NCBI GenBank assembly: GCA_045805265.1
Contig: JBJMLO010000007.1
Span: 78,943 to 142,942 of the forward strand
Length of the DNA stretch: 64,000 bases
Direction of reading: 5' to 3'
Source of the DNA: JBJMLO01 sp045805265
GTDB taxonomy: Bacteria > Actinomycetota > UBA4738 > JACQTL01
Shown in pieces: positions 16,570 to 26,456 of the stretch; the first letter of the stretch is position 1; each line of letters starts with the position of its first letter. The position numbers and the translations under genes were made by a program. The notes beneath the pieces were generated by a model. That model was not told where the DNA came from. It saw nothing but the letters and a program-made list of their open reading frames with translations, and did no database searches.

Positions 16570-16923
16570 GCCCCGCCCGGACCACGGGACGTTGTCACGG
16601 AGGTACAGGCCGCCGACGCGGATCCGCTCGCTGGCGGCCGCCCACGCTGCCGGGTACCCGTCGTTGTCGATGTCGCAGTCGACGCGTTCCATTCCCCGTC
16701 CGCGGCGTTCAGGGCGGTGACCGCGTCCCCGCTGCCCAGCTCGAACACCCGCCGAGCCCGATGGACCGGGCGAGGACCTCGAGGGTCACGCCATACAGCC
16801 TCCCGATGATCGGGAACTCCGCTCGGAGGCCTCGCGTTCCATCTCGAGCAGCACCGGCTCGTCGTGCCGTGCCCGGAGCGTCCGCATGTAGTCCTCGACC
16901 GCCGGGTTCAGGATGTCTATGCC
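16570..16923 (-). pseudogene. Decayed class I O-methyltransferase
   Basis: Four pieces of one SAM-dependent O-methyltransferase lie in order on the minus strand but in different frames. They are ILNPAVEDYMRTLRARHDEP (from 16914), PIIGRLYGVTLEVLARSIGL (about 16805), RRVFELGSG (the SAM loop, about 16745), and VDCDIDNDGYPAAW then RVGGLYLRDNVPWSGR (16683-16575). At least three frameshifts separate them, and the segment between the SAM loop and the CDID motif is far too short. The position expected for the start (after GGGAGGACGGC) reads ATA instead of ATG. It is a remnant, not a gene. The rest of the 737-base gap between 16232 and 16968 shows nothing else. Confidence 0.75.
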
Positions 16924-16968
16924 GTCCTCCCTATATACCGCGGGGACCGCCGATGGTAGAAAGCGCCG

Positions 16969-18666
16969 ATGGCCGATCTCCCGTCCGGAACCCAGCTCGG
17001 CGGCTACCGCGTCGCAACGATTCTCGGCCGGGGCGGGATGGGCGTGGTCTACCTCGCGCAGCAACTGGCCCTGGGACGCCGGGTCGCGCTCAAGGTCATC
17101 AGCCCGGACCTGTCGGACGACCCGGAGTTCCGGGAGCGGTTCTCCCGGGAGGCCCAGCTCGCCGCCGCCATCGACCATCGGAACATCATCCCCGTCTACG
17201 ACGCCGGCGAAGCCGACGGCCGCCTGTACATCTCCATGCGGTACGTCAAAGGGCTCGACCTCCGGACCGTGCTGCAGCTGGAAGGGCCGATGGATCCCGA
17301 GCGTGTCCTCGGGATCGTCGGCGCGGTGGCGGACGCGCTCGACGCGGCCCACGGCGCCGGCCTGGTCCATCGCGACGTGAAGCCGGCGAACGTCCTGATC
17401 GAGGACGGGCCCGGCCCCGAGCCGGATCGCGTGTTCCTCACCGATTTCGGTCTGACCAAGCGGGTGGATGCCCCGAGGGGCATGACCAGGACCGGCATCT
17501 TCGTGGGAACCCCCGACTACGCCTCGCCGGAGCAGTGTGCCGGCAAGCCGGTCGACGGGCGGACCGACGAGTACTCGCTGGCGTGCGTGCTCCACGAGTG
17601 CCTGTCCGGGGCGACGCCGTTTCCTCGCGACAGCGACGCCCAGGTGCTGGCCGCGCACCTGCTGGAGTCGCCGCCCCGGCTGTCGGCGGCGCGGCCGGGC
17701 CTCCCTCCCGCGCTCGACGACGTCCTGGCCCGGGGCATGGCCAAGGATCCCGGTTCCCGGTACGCCACCTGCGGGGAGCTGGCCGGTGCGGCGCTCGCGG
17801 CGGTGCGCGGCGAGTCCCCCGCGGGCGAGACGTTGATCGCACCGCCGCCGGCGAGGGCCCCGGTGCCCGGAGCTTTCCCGCCGCCCGACGCGCCCCCGCC
17901 GCCGATGGCACCGGCCCGGCCGCCGATGGCGCCTGTCCCGCCGCCGGGAGCGTCCGGGGCCGCACCCACCCAGGCGCCGCCCTCCGCCGGTCCCACCACG
18001 GTCCCCGGGCCGCGCCGGCGCGTGCCCCGTCGAGGGAGGTGGGTCGCCGCGGTCGTCGCGGCCGTCGTCCTCGTGGGGGGCGGCGTGGCCGTCGCGCTGG
18101 CGCTCGCGGGTGGGGGACCGTCGACCCCGCGGACGACCAGCCCCCCGGCCACGAGCCCGGGGCAGGCCACCTCCCCGGCCCCGACCTCGCCCCCGGCGAC
18201 CACGCCGGCGGGTGGCCTGACCCTCACGGACTACGCGCGGCAGGTGGACGGGCTCCTGTCCGAGTCCGAGTCCTTCCGGCAGCAGCTGGTGACGGCCGTC
18301 GGCGAGTCGCGGAACGCAAGCCCGGCGCGGCAGCGGGTCGACCTGGACACGGTCCGCAAGGTGGTGGCCGAGCGCGAGACGGTCCTGCACACGGTGACCA
18401 CCTGGCAGGTTCCCGTGGAGGCGGAGGTCTCGAACGACCTCCTGGCCACCGCATTCCGGGACTCGATCGTGGACGACCAGGACTACGCGCGACTGGTGCA
18501 GGCCTACATCGCCGGCGACGACGCCGCGGCGACCGCGGTGCTCGGGGACCTCGAGGCTCATCGCGCCGCAGCGACCGACCCGGACAAGGAGGCCTTCGTC
18601 CGGAGCTACAACGCGATCCGGCAACGGCTGGGGCTGGATCCGCTGCCGTCGGACTTCCGGTTCTAG
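16969..18666 (+). CDS. Membrane Ser/Thr protein kinase (PknB-like)
   Basis: A 565-residue receptor-type kinase. The N-terminal kinase domain shows the glycine loop LGRGGMGVVYL, Lys42 in VALKVI, catalytic HRDVKPANVLI (Asp136) and DFGLTK (159-161). A Pro-rich linker (~280-350) leads to one membrane span near residues 358-380. Then comes a Thr/Pro-rich stretch and an extracellular helical domain of about 150 residues, without PASTA repeats, so the signal it senses is not the usual muropeptide type. The ATG lies six bases after TAGAAA. The next gene, an exported amidase, starts right at its stop, suggesting a cell-wall role. Confidence 0.88.
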   Translation: MADLPSGTQLGGYRVATILGRGGMGVVYLAQQLALGRRVALKVISPDLSDDPEFRERFSREAQLAAAIDHRNIIPVYDAGEADGRLYISMRYVKGLDLRTVLQLEGPMDPERVLGIVGAVADALDAAHGAGLVHRDVKPANVLIEDGPGPEPDRVFLTDFGLTKRVDAPRGMTRTGIFVGTPDYASPEQCAGKPVDGRTDEYSLACVLHECLSGATPFPRDSDAQVLAAHLLESPPRLSAARPGLPPALDDVLARGMAKDPGSRYATCGELAGAALAAVRGESPAGETLIAPPPARAPVPGAFPPPDAPPPPMAPARPPMAPVPPPGASGAAPTQAPPSAGPTTVPGPRRRVPRRGRWVAAVVAAVVLVGGGVAVALALAGGGPSTPRTTSPPATSPGQATSPAPTSPPATTPAGGLTLTDYARQVDGLLSESESFRQQLVTAVGESRNASPARQRVDLDTVRKVVAERETVLHTVTTWQVPVEAEVSNDLLATAFRDSIVDDQDYARLVQAYIAGDDAAATAVLGDLEAHRAAATDPDKEAFVRSYNAIRQRLGLDPLPSDFRF

Positions 18667-19506
18667 GTGCGCGGCGCCGGCGAACGGGGGGTCGCTCGCG
18701 TGACCGTCGCCGTCGTGGCAGCCGCGGTGCTGGTGGCCGGCGGGTTCCTCGTCACGCGGGCCCTCGAAGGCCCGGGCGACCGGCCCTCGGTGTTCGCCTC
18801 GCCCACCGCGACCACCGCGTCGACCGCGTCACCGCCATCCTCCCCGACGACCCGCGGCGCGTCGGGCGCTCCGTCGCCGACCGTGGTGGCCCCGCCGCCG
18901 ATCGTGCAGCGGCGCATCCCGTTCCCGGAGTCGCGGCGAAGGGAGATGGTGGCGTACGCCGAGCGGCACTATGGCATCGCCTCGGCCACGCTTCGACACC
19001 CGCGGGTGATCGTCGAACACTTCACCGGCGGAACGTCCTTCGACGCCGCGTGGAACACGTTCGCCTCGAACACCCCGGATCTCGGCGAGCTCCCCGGGAC
19101 GTGCGCACACTTCATCGTCGACACCGACGGCACGATCTACCAGCTTGTCCCGCTGTCGGCGATGTGCCGCCACACCGTGGGCCTGAACTACACGGCCTTC
19201 GGGATCGAGGACGTGGGCACCAGCGACGCCGGGGTCCTGGGGGACGCGGCGCAGCTGCGGTCGATGCTCCGGCTCACGCTGTGGCTCATGGCCCGGTTCC
19301 ACATCGAGCTCCGCAACGTGATCGGGCACAACGAGAGCCTGACCAGCCCGTTCCACAAGGAGCGCGTTGCCTCCTGGCGGTGCCAGACCCATCAGGACTG
19401 GCAGCGGGGGGACATGGACGTCGTGCGCGCCCGGCTGCGGAGGATGGCGGAGGCGGCGGGCGTCCCCATCGGCCCGCCGGCCGCCCCCGTGACGCCGGAT
19501 TGCTGA
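18667..19506 (+). CDS. Exported N-acetylmuramoyl-L-alanine amidase-like protein
   Basis: A 279-residue protein with an N-terminal membrane segment (VTVAVVAAAVLVAGGFLVTR, 12-31), a Ser/Thr/Pro linker to ~85 and an amidase_2/PGRP-type domain. RVIVEHFTGG gives His118, VIGHNES His221, and THQDW His242 as likely zinc ligands. CAHFIVDTDGTIYQLVPL and FGIEDVG are typical of the fold. It should cleave the amide between muramic acid and the stem peptide outside the membrane. The GTG at 18667 follows the TAG of the kinase gene with no gap, so the two are translationally coupled and may form a sensing-and-remodelling pair. The last ligand is His/Asp-ambiguous. Confidence 0.8.
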   Translation: MRGAGERGVARVTVAVVAAAVLVAGGFLVTRALEGPGDRPSVFASPTATTASTASPPSSPTTRGASGAPSPTVVAPPPIVQRRIPFPESRRREMVAYAERHYGIASATLRHPRVIVEHFTGGTSFDAAWNTFASNTPDLGELPGTCAHFIVDTDGTIYQLVPLSAMCRHTVGLNYTAFGIEDVGTSDAGVLGDAAQLRSMLRLTLWLMARFHIELRNVIGHNESLTSPFHKERVASWRCQTHQDWQRGDMDVVRARLRRMAEAAGVPIGPPAAPVTPDC

Positions 19507-19549
19507 GTCCGGCTTAGACTCCCCGTAACCGACCCCCGGAGGCGACGAC

Positions 19550-19777
19550 ATGGCGAACGAGACGACCATCACCGACGAGGAGATCAGGACGGTCCTGCCG
19601 GGCCAGTCGGCGACCGCCTCCGTCGAGGACACCGACACGGTCGACCAGGCCGGCGACGCCGACGACACGGACACCTCGGACGAGAAGACCGACCCCCAGG
19701 ACACCGACGGGACCGACTCCACGCAGGACACCGACGGGACGGACACCGCCCAGGACGCCGACGGCACCGACTCGTAG
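19550..19777 (+). CDS. Small acidic Asp/Thr-repeat protein
   Basis: A 75-residue protein. An N-terminal part (ETTITDEEIRTVLPGQSATA) looks like an ordinary folded or leader-like stretch. From about residue 26 on it is almost only Asp, Thr, Gly, Gln, Ser and Ala, ending in three near-identical 9-residue units of the type QDTDGTDST. The ATG has GGAGG seven bases upstream. The TAG (19775-19777) abuts the TTG start of the JmjC-type oxygenase. It has no recognised family. The leader-plus-repeat build and its place before an Fe/2-oxoglutarate-type enzyme suggest it could be that enzyme's substrate; this is inference. A plain acidic linker protein is the alternative. Confidence 0.7.
   Translation: MANETTITDEEIRTVLPGQSATASVEDTDTVDQAGDADDTDTSDEKTDPQDTDGTDSTQDTDGTDTAQDADGTDS
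19697..19774 (+). repeat. 27-base tandem repeat coding for Asp/Thr nonapeptides
   Basis: Three tandem units at 19697-19723, 19724-19750 and 19751-19774 (the last without its final codon) encode QDTDGTDST, QDTDGTDTA and QDADGTDS. The DNA copies differ at only a few bases, so the array could expand or shrink by slippage. Confidence 0.8.
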
Positions 19778-20914
19778 TTGCCCGCGCTCGAGCGGTGCGT
19801 CGGGGACGTCGACGACTTCCTCCGCGAGCGGTGGGCGAGGGAGCCCCTGCACCGGGCCGGCGGCGCGCCGTTCGACGACCTGCTCTCCCTGGCCGACGTC
19901 GACCACCTGCTGACCGAGGCGTCGCTCCGGCTGCCCGCCTTCCGTCTGGTGAAGGACGGCGCGACGCTCCCCGCGAGCGGGTACACGAAGTCGGGGCGCA
20001 CGGGTTCCCAGCCGGTGTCCGGGATGGCCGACCCACCGCGGATCCTGGAGCTGTTCGGCGGCGGCGCGACGATCGTGCTGCAGGGCATGCACCGGTACTG
20101 GCCGCCGCTCGCCCGGTTCTGCCGGGAGCTCGAGGCCGCCCTCGGCCACCCGACGCAGGTGAACGCGTACGTCACGCCGCCCGGGTCGCAAGGGCTGGCG
20201 GTCCACCAGGACTCGCACGACGTGTTCGTCCTGCAGGCCTTCGGGCGGAAGCAGTGGGACGTGTGGGCGCCGCGGCCGCTCGGCTCGCCGAAGCCGGACG
20301 ACGGCCCGGCGCTGTCGGTGACGCTCGAGCCGGGGGACGCGATGTACCTCCCGCTGGGAACGCCGCACGCGGCGTCGACCCAGCAGGTCCTGTCCGGCCA
20401 CATCACGATCGGGATCCTGTCCACGACGTGGGCGCAGCTGTTCTCCGAGGTCGTCGAGGCGGGATTCGCCCGGCCGCTCCCGGCGGGCTATCACCGTGAC
20501 CCGGACGGGTTCGCGACCGCGGTGAAGGAGCAGGTGGCCGAGCTCCATCGATGGCTGGACACGGTCGACGCCCGGGAGCTGGCCGACCGCCGGATCCACA
20601 CGTTCCTCACGACTCGCCCCCCCGTGCTCGGGGGCTCGCTGCTCGACCTGGCGCGGGTCGACGCGATGACGCTCGATGACCCGGTGCGCCGGCGCGCCGC
20701 GTCGTTCTGCGAGCTGCGCGGGGACGGCGGCGAGCTGGCGGTCTTCCTCGGCGACCGGGAGCTGCGGATGCCGTCGCGCATGGAGCCGGCGATGCGGTTC
20801 GTCGCGGAGGCGCCCGGGGCCTTCCGGCCGGCCGAGATCCCCGGGCTGGACGACGCCGGCCGCATGGTGCTCGCGCGGCGCCTGGTCCGCGAGGGCCTGC
20901 TCGAACTTGGCTAG
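19778..20914 (+). CDS. JmjC/cupin-fold Fe(II)/2-oxoglutarate-dependent oxygenase
   Basis: A 378-residue oxygenase of the cupin_4/JmjC class that includes YcfD/RoxA-like ribosomal hydroxylases. The first Fe ligands are His143-x-Asp145 in LAVHQDSHDVFVLQ and the second His is His197 in YLPLGTPHAAS. NAYVTPPGSQG before, GRKQWDVW after, and LEPGDAMYLP are standard family elements. The C-terminal ~130 residues are helical, as in the winged-helix end of ribosomal oxygenases, and the length fits that family. The TTG start at 19778 directly follows the stop of the acidic repeat protein, and no other start fits the conserved N-terminus. Target unknown: a ribosomal protein, or the repeat protein upstream. 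Confidence 0.82.
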   Translation: MPALERCVGDVDDFLRERWAREPLHRAGGAPFDDLLSLADVDHLLTEASLRLPAFRLVKDGATLPASGYTKSGRTGSQPVSGMADPPRILELFGGGATIVLQGMHRYWPPLARFCRELEAALGHPTQVNAYVTPPGSQGLAVHQDSHDVFVLQAFGRKQWDVWAPRPLGSPKPDDGPALSVTLEPGDAMYLPLGTPHAASTQQVLSGHITIGILSTTWAQLFSEVVEAGFARPLPAGYHRDPDGFATAVKEQVAELHRWLDTVDARELADRRIHTFLTTRPPVLGGSLLDLARVDAMTLDDPVRRRAASFCELRGDGGELAVFLGDRELRMPSRMEPAMRFVAEAPGAFRPAEIPGLDDAGRMVLARRLVREGLLELG

Positions 20915-21776
20915 CCGCTGCTCGGCCACCTCCCGCGAGCTGCGCGAGGCCCTGCTGGGGACCGCCTCCACGGTGGTCAACTGGCTGCTGGTCGAGCAGC
21001 CCGGAGCATGGGGGCGGAGCGCGATGGAGCACAGCCGGCTCCCGGAGCCAGTGGCCGCCCACCTGCGACGGCAATCGGGCGTCCGGGTCGTGCTGATCCG
21101 CCGGCACGGACGCCACGTGCCCGACGGGATCCAGGTCTACGCGGCGCACGCCGGCCGGCGCCGCCGGTGGTTGGAGCACGCGCACCTCCCGGGTCCGGAG
21201 GCCCTGCTGGAAGTCGATCTGAGCCCACTGCGTCAAGGCCGGCCGCTTGGCATCGGGACCGAGCAGAGGGAGCCCCTGTACCTGGTGTGCACGCACGGCC
21301 GCCACGACCCGTGCTGTTCGGAGCGGGGCCGGCCGGTGGCGGGAATCCTCGAGCGCCGGTTCGGCGACCGAGTGTGGGAGGTGAGCCACATCGGCGGCGA
21401 CCGGTTCGCGCCCAACGTGGTGTGCCTGCCGGCCGGCGTCTATCTGGGCCGGGTGGATCCGGAAGAAGCCGTCGGCGTCATCGAGCGGTTCGAGGACGGC
21501 CGCATCGACCTCGCGCACTACCGCGGGCGATGCGCGTACGACTTCCCCACCCAGGCGGCGGAGACGTTCCTCCGGGAACGGCTCGGGGCGGACGGGCTCG
21601 ACGAGGTGGTCCTGGAGCGACGGCGCCGGTTCGCCGAGGGCGGAGTCGAGGCGGTGTTCCGCACGCCGGACGGCCTCCAGACGCTCCGGGTGACGGTCGA
21701 CCACCCGGGCCCGCCGCGGCCCATCACGTGCCGGACGCCGGAGGCGGTTCCCCCCGTGTATCGAGTCGAGGGCTGA
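20907..21776 (+). CDS. Sucrase/ferredoxin-like (thioredoxin-fold Fe-S) protein
   Basis: A 289-residue Suc_Fer-like protein. It opens ASRCSATSRELREALLGTAS and then WLLVEQPGAWG, the usual beginning of this family. VCTHGRHDPCCSERGRPVA is a ferredoxin-like Cys motif, and WEVSHIGGDRFAPNVVCLP gives the later His/Cys part of the thioredoxin-like [2Fe-2S] fold. The TTG start at 20907 overlaps the end of the oxygenase gene by eight bases; an ATG at 21024 is available but would cut into the family core. Possible electron carrier for the neighbouring oxygenase (inference). Its 3' end overlaps the converging MMPL gene by 53 bases. Confidence 0.75.
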   Translation: MASRCSATSRELREALLGTASTVVNWLLVEQPGAWGRSAMEHSRLPEPVAAHLRRQSGVRVVLIRRHGRHVPDGIQVYAAHAGRRRRWLEHAHLPGPEALLEVDLSPLRQGRPLGIGTEQREPLYLVCTHGRHDPCCSERGRPVAGILERRFGDRVWEVSHIGGDRFAPNVVCLPAGVYLGRVDPEEAVGVIERFEDGRIDLAHYRGRCAYDFPTQAAETFLRERLGADGLDEVVLERRRRFAEGGVEAVFRTPDGLQTLRVTVDHPGPPRPITCRTPEAVPPVYRVEG

Positions 21777-24093
21777 ACAGCGTCATCAGCGACGGCACGA
21801 GGAACGTCCGGACGAGGAACGAGTCGAGCAGCACCCCGACCGCCATGGCGAACGCGAACTCGCGGAACGGCACGAGCGGCACGATCGCGAGGAGGGCGAA
21901 GCTGCCGGCTAGCGCCAGCCCCGCCACGCCGATCGCCCGGCTGGCGCGGGGCGCGGCCACACGGATCGCCTCGCGGAGCGGCATGGTCCGCGCCTCCTGC
22001 CAGATCCGGCCGACGACGAAGACGTTGTAGTCCGAGCCCAGCGCTACCAGGAGCACGGCGGCCGCGAACGGCACGTAGTAGGTGAGCCCGGGATGGCCGA
22101 ACCAGTCCTGGAAGACCAGCGTCGTGAGGCCCAGGGCCGCGGCCACGACCAGGGCGCTGCACGCGAGGAGGTACACCGGCGCCACCAGCGCGCGCAGGAA
22201 GACGATGAGCAGGAGCAGGTCCGCGGCGAGCGCGGCCACCGCGATCGCTCCGAGGCCGCCCTCGGTGCGGTTCACCGTCTCGCGGGCCAGGGCGGAGTCG
22301 CCGGCGAACCCGGCCGTGACCCCGGACAGCCCGGCCCGCCGAAGCAGGTCGGGCATCCGCCGCTCCAGCGTCCCGAGCCGGTCGAGCCCGGAGGAGCCGA
22401 GCGGGTCGCGGTCGAGGATCACGACCAGGCGCGCGGCGGTACCGTCGTTCGAGACGAACACCTGGGGAAGCCCGGACGGCAGCGTGCCCGGGCCGATGAC
22501 CCCGGCGACGCCCGGCTGGCGCGAAACGAGACCGGTCAGCCGGACGAGCCGGCGTTCGGGTCCGTGGACCCCCTGGAGGATGACCTCGGTCGGTGACGTG
22601 ATGCCCGGCGCGAATCCCTCCCACGCGGCGCGCGCGGCGACGGCGGGCTCGGCGTTGCCCGGCAGCTCGTCCGGGAGGCTGATGCCGAGGGTCGTCTGGC
22701 GAAGGAACGTGGCCGCGAGCACCAGCCCGCCCCCGACCACCACGGACACGACGAGCGCGACGGGCCGGCGCGTCACTGCCCGCGCGGTCGCGACCCGCCA
22801 CCCGCGCGTCGCGCTCCCATCCGGGCGTCCGCGCTCTGCCCCCGTCCCGTCGGGGAGCACCCGCGATCCGGTCGGGGGAGGAACCCGCGGCGGCGTCGTG
22901 CCCGCTGCGGAGGCCCCGGCGCCGACCGTCGTCGTGGCCCGCTCCCGCGCCGGTCCGGCTGGTGGCGCGTTCGGCCAGAACAGCCCCCTGCCGAACAGGG
23001 CCATGACGCCCGGGACGAACGTCACCGAGACGAGGAGCCCGATGACGACCGTGACGGCGAGCCCGGGGCCCAGGGCCCGGAAGAACGACAACGAGGTGAC
23101 CACCAGGGCCGCGGAGGCGGAGGCGACCACCATCCCGGCCGTGAGGATGATCCGGGCCAGGTCTCCGGTGGTGGCCTTCGCGGCGGCGACGGGCCGCCAT
23201 CCGTCCCCCAGGCGCGCGCGCATCCCCGACAGGAAGAAGACGCTGTAGTCGGTCACGATCCCGAGCAGGAGCACGACCACCAGCGGTTCGATCTCCTGCG
23301 GCACCGAGACCTTCGCGCGCTGGCCGAGGAACACCAGCACGCGGATGGTCACCAGGTACGCGATGCCGGCCGCGGCCAGCGTCACGAGGGGGGCGACCGG
23401 CGAGCGGAAGTGCACCCCGACGATCAGGGCGATCAGCGCGACCGTGGCGAGCTCGACCCACGGGAGGTTGGAGGTGACGGTATCGCCCTCGTCGGCTCGG
23501 GCCGGCACGGCGCCGGTCACGCCGACCAGGTGGTCGTCCGGCTGGTTCACCTCGCGGTGGGCGAAGAACTCGGCGAGGTCGCGCTGCTGGTAGATGTCGT
23601 ACCTCGGGTTCACGAAGAGATACGTGATCGCCGCGGTGGAGTCCTCCCGCGATCCGGGCATGAGCCGCCGGGTGTTCGTGACGGGGATCGCCCCCAGGAT
23701 GCCGGGGTAGTCGCTCCGGTGGAGCCCCCGGTCGATGTCGGCGGCCAGGCCCACGACGCGGGCCTGCGCCGCGGGGGAGAGGCCGTTCGGGTCGCGCTGG
23801 ACGATCTGCACCCGCGAGAACAGCGGGAAGCCGAACTCGCGGAGGATGGCGCGCTCGGCCGCGACGGCCGCGGAGTCCTTGGGCACGAGCGAGGACAGCG
23901 ACGTGGCCTCCGTGTCGTTCAGGGATGGCAGGAAGATCGTCGCGAGGACGGCGAGCGCGATCCATCCGGGGACCACCAGGACCCTCAGGTGGACGACGAC
24001 GAACGCGAATGCTCTCGCGAGCGGGCCGCCGAGCCGGACCTCCACCGGTTCGGAGCCCGGCGGAATGAGGCCCCGAGCCCGGCGTCGGATCAC
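21724..24093 (-). CDS. MMPL-family RND-type transporter
   Basis: A 789-residue membrane protein with two repeats of one span, a large outside loop and five to six spans. LRVLVVPGWIALAVLATIFL opens the first half. SLNDTEATSLSSLVPKDSAAV begins the first loop. PLVVVLLLGIVTDYSVFFLSG and LLVALGSDYNVFVVG carry the paired Asp-Tyr motifs of MmpL proton relays. The joint between halves is a basic, disordered stretch of about 100 residues. The GTG at 24093 is chosen because further upstream sequence runs into the divergent mutase promoter. MMPL proteins export lipids or hydrophobic compounds; the cargo is not indicated. It faces the acyl-CoA mutase across 73 bases. Confidence 0.88.
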   Translation of the reverse strand: MIRRRARGLIPPGSEPVEVRLGGPLARAFAFVVVHLRVLVVPGWIALAVLATIFLPSLNDTEATSLSSLVPKDSAAVAAERAILREFGFPLFSRVQIVQRDPNGLSPAAQARVVGLAADIDRGLHRSDYPGILGAIPVTNTRRLMPGSREDSTAAITYLFVNPRYDIYQQRDLAEFFAHREVNQPDDHLVGVTGAVPARADEGDTVTSNLPWVELATVALIALIVGVHFRSPVAPLVTLAAAGIAYLVTIRVLVFLGQRAKVSVPQEIEPLVVVLLLGIVTDYSVFFLSGMRARLGDGWRPVAAAKATTGDLARIILTAGMVVASASAALVVTSLSFFRALGPGLAVTVVIGLLVSVTFVPGVMALFGRGLFWPNAPPAGPARERATTTVGAGASAAGTTPPRVPPPTGSRVLPDGTGAERGRPDGSATRGWRVATARAVTRRPVALVVSVVVGGGLVLAATFLRQTTLGISLPDELPGNAEPAVAARAAWEGFAPGITSPTEVILQGVHGPERRLVRLTGLVSRQPGVAGVIGPGTLPSGLPQVFVSNDGTAARLVVILDRDPLGSSGLDRLGTLERRMPDLLRRAGLSGVTAGFAGDSALARETVNRTEGGLGAIAVAALAADLLLLIVFLRALVAPVYLLACSALVVAAALGLTTLVFQDWFGHPGLTYYVPFAAAVLLVALGSDYNVFVVGRIWQEARTMPLREAIRVAAPRASRAIGVAGLALAGSFALLAIVPLVPFREFAFAMAVGVLLDSFLVRTFLVPSLMTLFSPRLDTRGEPPPASGT

Positions 24094-24166
24094 GCAACGT
24101 CCGTACCCCGCGCGGAGGACGCCAATCCGCGGAGCGTCGGGCAGCGGCCGGCGGTACCCTGCGGCC

Positions 24167-25744
<1,578 letters not shown>

Positions 25745-25825
25745 CCAGAGGCCCCGCTCGACGGCGTATCGTTCGGCGGGCGCCGCGACGCGGTGGTCGT
25801 GCTGGAACGCGAGTGAGGAGGTCCC

Positions 25826-26086
25826 GTGGTGGCCGAGGAACGCGACGAGCAGCTCGAGTACGGGTTCACGACGGCCGTGTTCGTCCTCGACCACACGGCC
25901 GGAAAGCTGGCGCCGGCCGACGCCGAGCGCCAGTTCGCGAACACCGCGAAGGAGAACTTTTGGCGGATGTGGCCGAGCATCCGCGCCTGGGCCGACGAGC
26001 TGCACCGGCAGATCGACGACGAGCGCGGCCACATGGCCACGCCCGTCGAGGACGACGAGTACGACGAGGTGGGCGGCGGCGGCTGA
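25826..26086 (+). CDS. Small acidic protein of unknown function
   Basis: An 86-residue soluble protein, EYGFTTAVFVLDHTAGKLAP then FWRMWPSIRAWADELHRQID and an Asp/Glu/Gly-rich tail. The first of two tandem GTG codons (25826) is preceded by GAGGAGG five bases upstream. No domain recognised. It follows the mutase gene by 81 bases on the same strand. Confidence 0.6.
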   Translation: MVAEERDEQLEYGFTTAVFVLDHTAGKLAPADAERQFANTAKENFWRMWPSIRAWADELHRQIDDERGHMATPVEDDEYDEVGGGG

Positions 26087-26092
26087 CCGCGC

Positions 26093-26254
26093 CTATGTCA
26101 GCGAGGCGATCGCGTGCACCGCGGCGGCCACCCCCGCGATCGCCAGCACCGCCCCCAGCCACCGGGCCCGGCGCCAGGCGAACGTCGCCGCGGCGAGACA
26201 GCCCACCCCCACGGCCAGCTCCGTGAGGTCCGTGATGAGATCGGCTGCCGCCAT
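26093..26254 (-). CDS. Possible small membrane protein
   Basis: A 53-residue frame from ATG 26254 with two hydrophobic stretches (LAVGVGCLAAATFAW and WLGAVLAIAGVAAAVHAI) separated by a short Arg-rich loop, a helical-hairpin layout. No Shine-Dalgarno is visible. It converges on the 86-residue gene with a 6-base gap. Support is limited to the hydrophobic pattern. Confidence 0.4.
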   Translation of the reverse strand: MAAADLITDLTELAVGVGCLAAATFAWRRARWLGAVLAIAGVAAAVHAIASLT

Positions 26255-26423
26255 GCGCCGAAGTTGACCACGCCACACCCCAACGCCTCGACGGACCAAG
26301 GAGCCGCCCTATCTCCGCCGCCTCCCGGAGCCGCCGGCGTGATATGTAGAGCTGCATCCGGTCCGCGACGCGAGATCAGCGTCGGATCGGCAAGTCGATC
26401 TCGAGGAAGGAACGGAGGCACTC

Positions 26424-26456
26424 GTGCGCCGGAGCTGGATCGGGGGTCGCTCCTAG
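26424..26456 (+). CDS. 10-residue upstream frame abutting the F420 reductase gene
   Basis: GTG at 26424 lies five bases after GGAGG and opens the peptide VRRSWIGGRS (read with Met at the start), closing with TAG at 26454-26456 directly against the ATG of the reductase gene. It has a better ribosome site than the gene it precedes, so ribosomes may terminate and restart. Second case in the window of a stop codon touching a start in the same frame. Confidence 0.3.
   Translation: MRRSWIGGRS

Noticed and set aside
16164..19517. 1117-residue plus-strand frame over the kinase and amidase
   Set aside because: Runs out of phase with the kinase and amidase, whose motifs are intact in other frames.
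19550..19777. Acidic repeat protein as a plain compositional artefact
   Set aside because: It has a good ribosome site, a non-repetitive N-terminus and a stop touching the next start, so it was kept as a gene; only its function is uncertain.
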